Below, one piece after another: positions 60,720 through 64,000 of a stretch of DNA of 64,000 bases. Position 1 is the first letter of the stretch, and each line of letters starts with the position of its first letter. Under the pieces are notes generated by a model. It had not been told where the DNA came from. It saw only the letters and a list, made by a program, of their open reading frames with translations, and did no database searches. This stretch comes from Hymenobacter sp. 5317J-9 (GTDB taxonomy: Bacteria; Bacteroidota; Bacteroidia; Cytophagales; Hymenobacteraceae). Both the position numbers and the translations under genes were made by a program. The stretch covers positions 2,790,001 to 2,854,000 of the forward strand of contig NZ_CP095050.1 in assembly GCF_022921075.1 (NCBI RefSeq), read 5' to 3'.

Positions 60720-61790
60720 TTACAATTGAATGGATTTGCTGACGGTGCGGCCCGCCACGGTGGCCCGAACGGTCACGTTGTCGGGCAGGCCGGCCACTTC
60801 GGCCAGGCTCACCCGCTCGCCCCGCACCAGGTGGCCGGCCTGTTGCAGCAGGCGGCCGCCCAGGCGGCGCCGCTCGCCGGCTACCTCGCTCGAAGCCACG
60901 GCCGAGGTGGTGACCTGGGCCAGTCGCGACGCCGGTGCGGAGCCGGTGCGCACGTCCACCGTTATCAGCTCGGTGGCGCCCACGGGGACGATTTCCGGCG
61001 TGGCAGTGGGGGTGGTTTGCGCGGCCACTACCGGGGCCGTTGCCGGGGCGTTGCCCAACTCGTCAGCTGGGGTGGCCGGGGCCGGCTGGGGAGCGGGGCG
61101 GGTAGCTGCGCGGGCCACGAGGGGGGCTTGTTCGGTGGCTGCGTCCAGCCGTCGGGCAGTGCCTTTCAGGTGGCGGGGCAGCTGCTCGGAAGCTGGCTGG
61201 CCGGCCTTTGATGCGGTAGATGCGATGTCGGAAGAGCGGGTTGCCCGGAGGGTTGCATTTTTCTGCGCGGATTCAGCTAAAATGTTTTTCGACGTTTCAG
61301 CCGGCGTCGTGGCAGCAATGGAAGCGGCATTTTTGCCCGTTTCTGCCACGCCTGCGCCCTGCGGCAAGCCTGCCGTAGCAGCCTGTACTTGGGGAGAAGC
61401 TACCGACCCGGTCGATTGCTGCGACGCAATGGTGCCGGTTTTCGTGCTGCCTGCGGGCGAACCCAGCCACAGCTTCGTGCCCCCGGCTACTAGCAGCAGC
61501 GCCAGCGCGGCGGCAATGGCCATGGGCCACCACGCGGCGGCGCGGCGCTTGCGGGGCCGCAGGTGCTCGTCTTCGAGGCGCTCCCACAGCTCCCGCCGGG
61601 GCGGGGTGGCGTGGGCGCTCAGCCGTTGCTGAAACAGCTGGTCGAGGCGTGCGTCGGGTGCCGGGGCGGCGGGTTCGGCGGGTTCGGCGGGGGCAGCGGC
61701 CTGCAGGCGGGACCACAGGTCGTCGGCCGGCGGCGTGGCGTGGCCGTCGAGCTTCTCGCGGAATAAGTCGTCGATATCTTCGGGAAACAT
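60720..61790 (-). CDS. Anti-sigma-factor-like membrane protein with duplicated N-terminal motif
   Basis: 356 residues. Two copies of the motif (I/L)D-x-LF-x3-L-x2-HATPP-x3-LW-x-RL occur at about 5-30 and 48-73. A single TM segment (WWPMAIAAALALLLVAGG, ~87-104) and a long Ala/Thr-rich periplasmic region follow, ending with a short structured C-terminus (AEVAGLPDNVTVRATVAGRTVSKSIQL). Cytoplasmic N-terminus plus one TM fits an anti-sigma factor for the adjacent ECF sigma. It lies 8 bp after that gene. Confidence 0.75.
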   Translation of the reverse strand: MFPEDIDDLFREKLDGHATPPADDLWSRLQAAAPAEPAEPAAPAPDARLDQLFQQRLSAHATPPRRELWERLEDEHLRPRKRRAAAWWPMAIAAALALLLVAGGTKLWLGSPAGSTKTGTIASQQSTGSVASPQVQAATAGLPQGAGVAETGKNAASIAATTPAETSKNILAESAQKNATLRATRSSDIASTASKAGQPASEQLPRHLKGTARRLDAATEQAPLVARAATRPAPQPAPATPADELGNAPATAPVVAAQTTPTATPEIVPVGATELITVDVRTGSAPASRLAQVTTSAVASSEVAGERRRLGGRLLQQAGHLVRGERVSLAEVAGLPDNVTVRATVAGRTVSKSIQL

Positions 61791-61798
61791 AGGTCGGT

Positions 61799-62341
61799 CT
61801 AATTACTGGCGATGGCAGAAAACTGAACCCGCCGCTGCAGCATGGCGCGGGCCTTGCTCAGCTGCGATTTGCTGGTGCCTTCGCTGATGCCCAGCAGCTC
61901 GGCAATCTCCTGGTGGCCGTAGCCTTCCAGGGCGTACAGGTTGAACACGGTGCGGTAGCCCGTGGGCAGGGTGGTGAGCAGCTCCATCAGGTCCTCGGCC
62001 TGCAGCTGCGTGTCGGCGGTAGCGGCGGTGGTGGCCAGGTTTTCGGGTTGGGCAAAATCCTCGAATGACACCGTCATCATCTCGCGCTGGCGCAGCTGCA
62101 TCAGCGCCTCGTTTACCATGATGCGGCGCACCCAGCCCTCAAAGCTGCCCTCGAACCGGTAGGTGGGCAGGGCCCGAAACATCTTGGCAAAACCGAGGAT
62201 GAGGGCTTCCTCGGCGTCTTCGCGGCGCTTGAGGTAGCGGCGGCACACGGTGAGCATGAGGCCGGCCAGCCGGTCGTAGAGCTGGCGCTGGGCCCGGTGC
62301 TCGCCGCGCACGCAGGCAGCGATGAGTTCGGCTTCGTTCAC
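61799..62341 (-). CDS. ECF-type RNA polymerase sigma factor
   Basis: 180 residues from a GTG at 62341; a TTG at 62356 is the alternative, and the long frame to 62743 runs into the CLC gene. Region 2 is QLYDRLAGLMLTVCRRYLKRREDAEEALILGFAKMFRAL, and region 4 is LLTTLPTGYRTVFNLYALEGYGHQEIAELLGISEGTSKSQLSKAR, a helix-turn-helix for the -35 element. First gene of the sigma/anti-sigma/barrel unit. Confidence 0.93.
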   Translation of the reverse strand: MNEAELIAACVRGEHRAQRQLYDRLAGLMLTVCRRYLKRREDAEEALILGFAKMFRALPTYRFEGSFEGWVRRIMVNEALMQLRQREMMTVSFEDFAQPENLATTAATADTQLQAEDLMELLTTLPTGYRTVFNLYALEGYGHQEIAELLGISEGTSKSQLSKARAMLQRRVQFSAIASN

Positions 62342-62453
62342 GGTAAGGGTGGGCAAAACGCAGAAAGGATGGTGAGTTAGGGCGGCAGATGCCGAAAGGC
62401 GGGCCAGGGTTGCCCGGCTCGGTAAAAATATTGTGCCCGCTCCGGCCGCACCG

Positions 62454-63743
62454 CTACAGGTCGCCCAGGCGCCGGCCCTGCTGCCGGCCCAGGCGCGGGT
62501 GCTTGGCCTGGCCCACCACCTGCGCGGCATAAATGCCGTGATGGCCCGAAAGCAGGTAAGCCACCACGCAGCTGATGCCCAGGTATACGCCCGCCTTCGC
62601 CCCGAACAGCTCCAGCCCCATGAGGGTGCAGGCCAGCGGGGTATTGGCCGCGCCCGCAAACACGCCCACAAAACCCATGGCCGCCAACAGTGCCACCGGC
62701 AGCGGCAGCACCACGGCCAGCGCGCTGCCCAGCGCCGCGCCAATGAAAAACAGCGGCGTCACCTCGCCGCCCTTGAAGCCGCAGCCCAGCGTGAGGGCGG
62801 TCAGGGCCAGCTTCAGGGCCCAATCGGTCGGCGGCAGAGGATGTTGGAACGCCTCTACGATAACCGGAATGCCCAGACCGCTGAAGCGGCCCGTGCCCAG
62901 GCCCCACATCAGCAGCCCCACCATGGCGCCGCCCACCACGGGCCGCAGCGGCGGAAAAGGGATTGCCGAAAACCAGTGGCCCACCGCGTGCGTGAGGACG
63001 GCAAACAGCCGCGCCACCAGGCCGCACAACGCGCCCACCAGCAGCGCGCTGCCCAGCCCCAGCGGCGTGAGCGCCAAGGCCGGCAATTCGGGGTAGGGCG
63101 TATGGCCCACGCCCCAGGCCCGCGTCACGGCATCGGCCACCACGGCTGCCAGAAAGCTTGGCAGCAGCGCCTCGTACCGAATGGAGCCCAGCAAAAAAAC
63201 TTCGAGCCCAAACACCGCGCCCGCCAGCGGTGTGCCAAATACCGACGCAAAGCCGGCGCTCATGCCCGCCACCAGCAGCAGGCGCCGGTCGCGTGGGCGC
63301 AGCCAGCGGCCCAGCTGGTCGGCCAGGGTGCCGCCCATCTGCACGGCCGTGCCCTCGCGGCCCGCCGAGCCGCCCACCAGGTGGGTGAGCAGCGTGCCAC
63401 CCAGCACCAGCGGCACCATGCGCAGCGGCAGCGTCTGGCTGGGCCGATGAATCTCATCCAGAATAAGATTGTTGCCGCGCACTGCCCGGTCACCATAATA
63501 ATGGTATGCCAGCCCAATTGCCAGGCCGGCCACGGGCAGCAGTGCCAGCATCCAGGCGTGGGCCTCGCGCCAGCGCGTCACCCAGTCCAGCGCCACCAGA
63601 AAGCCGGCCGAAGCCGTGCCTGCCAGGGCGCCCACCACCGCACTAATCAGCAGCCAACGCAGCAACAAAAGGGCGGCCGAAGCGGTGCCGTGCGAACGTA
63701 CCCGGGCGGATACGAAATGAGGGAGGGAAAAGCGAATCGGCAC
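62454..63743 (-). CDS. CLC-type fluoride/proton antiporter (CLC-F)
   Basis: 429 residues from a GTG at 63743, with ~10-12 TM segments in the CLC fold. The usual selectivity sequence GSGIP is replaced by RGNNLILDE (Gly90, Asn91, Asn92). The gating motif is GREGT (Glu130, Thr132) instead of GREGP, and the later motif is GGEVTP with Thr329. These are the marks I know for the CLC-F subclass of F-/H+ antiporters. A fluoride riboswitch immediately upstream supports this. It protects cells by expelling fluoride. An ordinary chloride/proton exchanger is the alternative, and I think it less likely. Confidence 0.88.
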   Translation of the reverse strand: MPIRFSLPHFVSARVRSHGTASAALLLLRWLLISAVVGALAGTASAGFLVALDWVTRWREAHAWMLALLPVAGLAIGLAYHYYGDRAVRGNNLILDEIHRPSQTLPLRMVPLVLGGTLLTHLVGGSAGREGTAVQMGGTLADQLGRWLRPRDRRLLLVAGMSAGFASVFGTPLAGAVFGLEVFLLGSIRYEALLPSFLAAVVADAVTRAWGVGHTPYPELPALALTPLGLGSALLVGALCGLVARLFAVLTHAVGHWFSAIPFPPLRPVVGGAMVGLLMWGLGTGRFSGLGIPVIVEAFQHPLPPTDWALKLALTALTLGCGFKGGEVTPLFFIGAALGSALAVVLPLPVALLAAMGFVGVFAGAANTPLACTLMGLELFGAKAGVYLGISCVVAYLLSGHHGIYAAQVVGQAKHPRLGRQQGRRLGDL

Positions 63744-63795
63744 GGAGCGAACGAAAAGATGAGCTGGTCGGCGCGGCCTGCGGGGCCGTCCGTTC

Positions 63796-63854
63796 GGTAG
63801 GAATCATCAGCGCGGAGCGGGGGCTCCGGCGGTTCGCGGTGGAAATCCATCACC
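63796..63854 (-). ncRNA. Fluoride riboswitch (crcB motif)
   Basis: On the minus strand the leader reads GGTGATGG, then TTTCCACC, GCGAACCGCC, a GGAGC/GCTCC hairpin, and GCTGATGATTCCTACC. These are the conserved blocks of the crcB/fluoride riboswitch in the right order and spacing (GGnGATGG, AACCGCC, GCTGATGxxTCCTAC). The outer stem pairs with one mismatch. It ends 53 bp before the CLC start and starts just after a -7 promoter element, so it should turn on the CLC gene when fluoride is present. Confidence 0.93.
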
Positions 63855-63868
63855 GTTGGCAGGCGCGG

Positions 63869-63876
63869 CAAATATA
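63869..63876 (-). promoter_or_regulatory. -7 promoter element upstream of the fluoride riboswitch
   Basis: Minus-strand TATATTTG, an exact TAnnTTTG match, 15 bp before the first riboswitch base. This spacing puts transcription start at about the beginning of the aptamer. Confidence 0.6.
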
Positions 63877-63972
63877 GCGCAAAGCGGGTTTTGGGCTTTG
63901 GGCAGCGATATTTCCGGCCCCGCCTTCGGTTATTTGCACGGCCATCGCCTGTTGGCTCATTCTTGTTTTTTC

Positions 63973-64000
63973 ATGGAACTGCTCACGGTCACCAACATCA
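63973..64000 (+). CDS. Start of a plus-strand gene, truncated by right edge
   Basis: An ATG at 63973 begins MELLTVTNI and is open to the end of the window. Nine residues are too few to identify it. The ~95 bp between it and the -7 element at 63869-63876 would hold its promoter. Confidence 0.4.

Noticed and set aside
62433..63800. 455-residue plus-strand frame opposite the CLC gene
   Set aside because: Low-complexity Gln/Arg/His/Ala product, and the CLC gene and riboswitch on the minus strand explain the region.
1..64000. tRNA, rRNA or insertion-sequence genes
   Set aside because: I looked in the intergenic gaps on both strands and saw no cloverleaf, rRNA-like or transposase sequence. A tRNAscan run would be decisive.

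Overview
The window is about 64 kb of GC-rich chromosomal DNA that looks like a Hymenobacter-type member of the Bacteroidota (Cytophagales). The grounds are: promoter -7 elements of the form TAnnTTTG; secreted proteases ending in type IX secretion (T9SS) sorting domains; GldM-like proteins; lipoproteins with short lipoboxes; and many near-palindromic interspersed repeats. The assignment is inferred from gene content only. I saw no rRNA or tRNA genes, CRISPR array or complete transposon.

Layout. (1) Positions 1-8656, minus strand: an apparent operon led by a -7 element. Its order is SWIM zinc-finger protein, DUF5691 protein, MoxR AAA+ ATPase, thioredoxin-reductase-like flavoprotein, DUF5682 protein, then a VWA-domain protein running off the left edge. 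This looks like a MoxR/VWA chaperone-type system of unknown function. It carries several inverted-repeat elements, two of them inside or between reading frames. (2) 8.7-20 kb: an Imm51-like protein, a cryptochrome-DASH, a coiled-coil membrane protein, a small lipoprotein, a Dna2-like nuclease-helicase, a double-FKBP lipoprotein, an MpaB/DUF2236 protein and an RND/MMPL exporter. (3) 20-27 kb: an ankyrin protein, a Cys/His/Met-rich exported peptide, an AT-rich orphan membrane protein, thyA, a TonB-C protein, a class IV aminotransferase, two coupled GldM-like genes, and merR-dprA. (4) 27-37 kb: alaS, three tandem paralogues with MORN-like and TonB-C-like regions, gatB, a TlpA-type thioredoxin lipoprotein, an unknown protein and an acyl-CoA thioesterase. 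(5) 37-50 kb: two M43 metalloproteases and two S8 proteases, all with T9SS tails, interleaved with pcm, a polyprenyl glycosylphosphotransferase, mnmA and a lipoprotein. (6) 50-59 kb: a zinc-ribbon protein, ribE, a small charged protein, a flavodoxin-like protein, a PAP2 phosphatase, hemF, a fused alpha/beta E1 dehydrogenase, a BamA/TamA-like protein and a TrmH-type methyltransferase. (7) 59.5-64 kb: an ECF sigma / anti-sigma-like / beta-barrel cluster. It is followed by a CLC transporter whose selectivity motifs are of the fluoride (CLC-F) type and which is preceded by a recognisable fluoride riboswitch.

The strongest functional link is the fluoride riboswitch plus CLC-F gene at the right end. 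The most interesting uncharacterised system is the SWIM-DUF5691-MoxR-DUF5682-VWA operon at the left end, including its repeat-disrupted SWIM/DUF5691 junction. Housekeeping genes (thyA, alaS, gatB, mnmA, ribE, hemF) are scattered between, so this is ordinary chromosome and not a mobile island.
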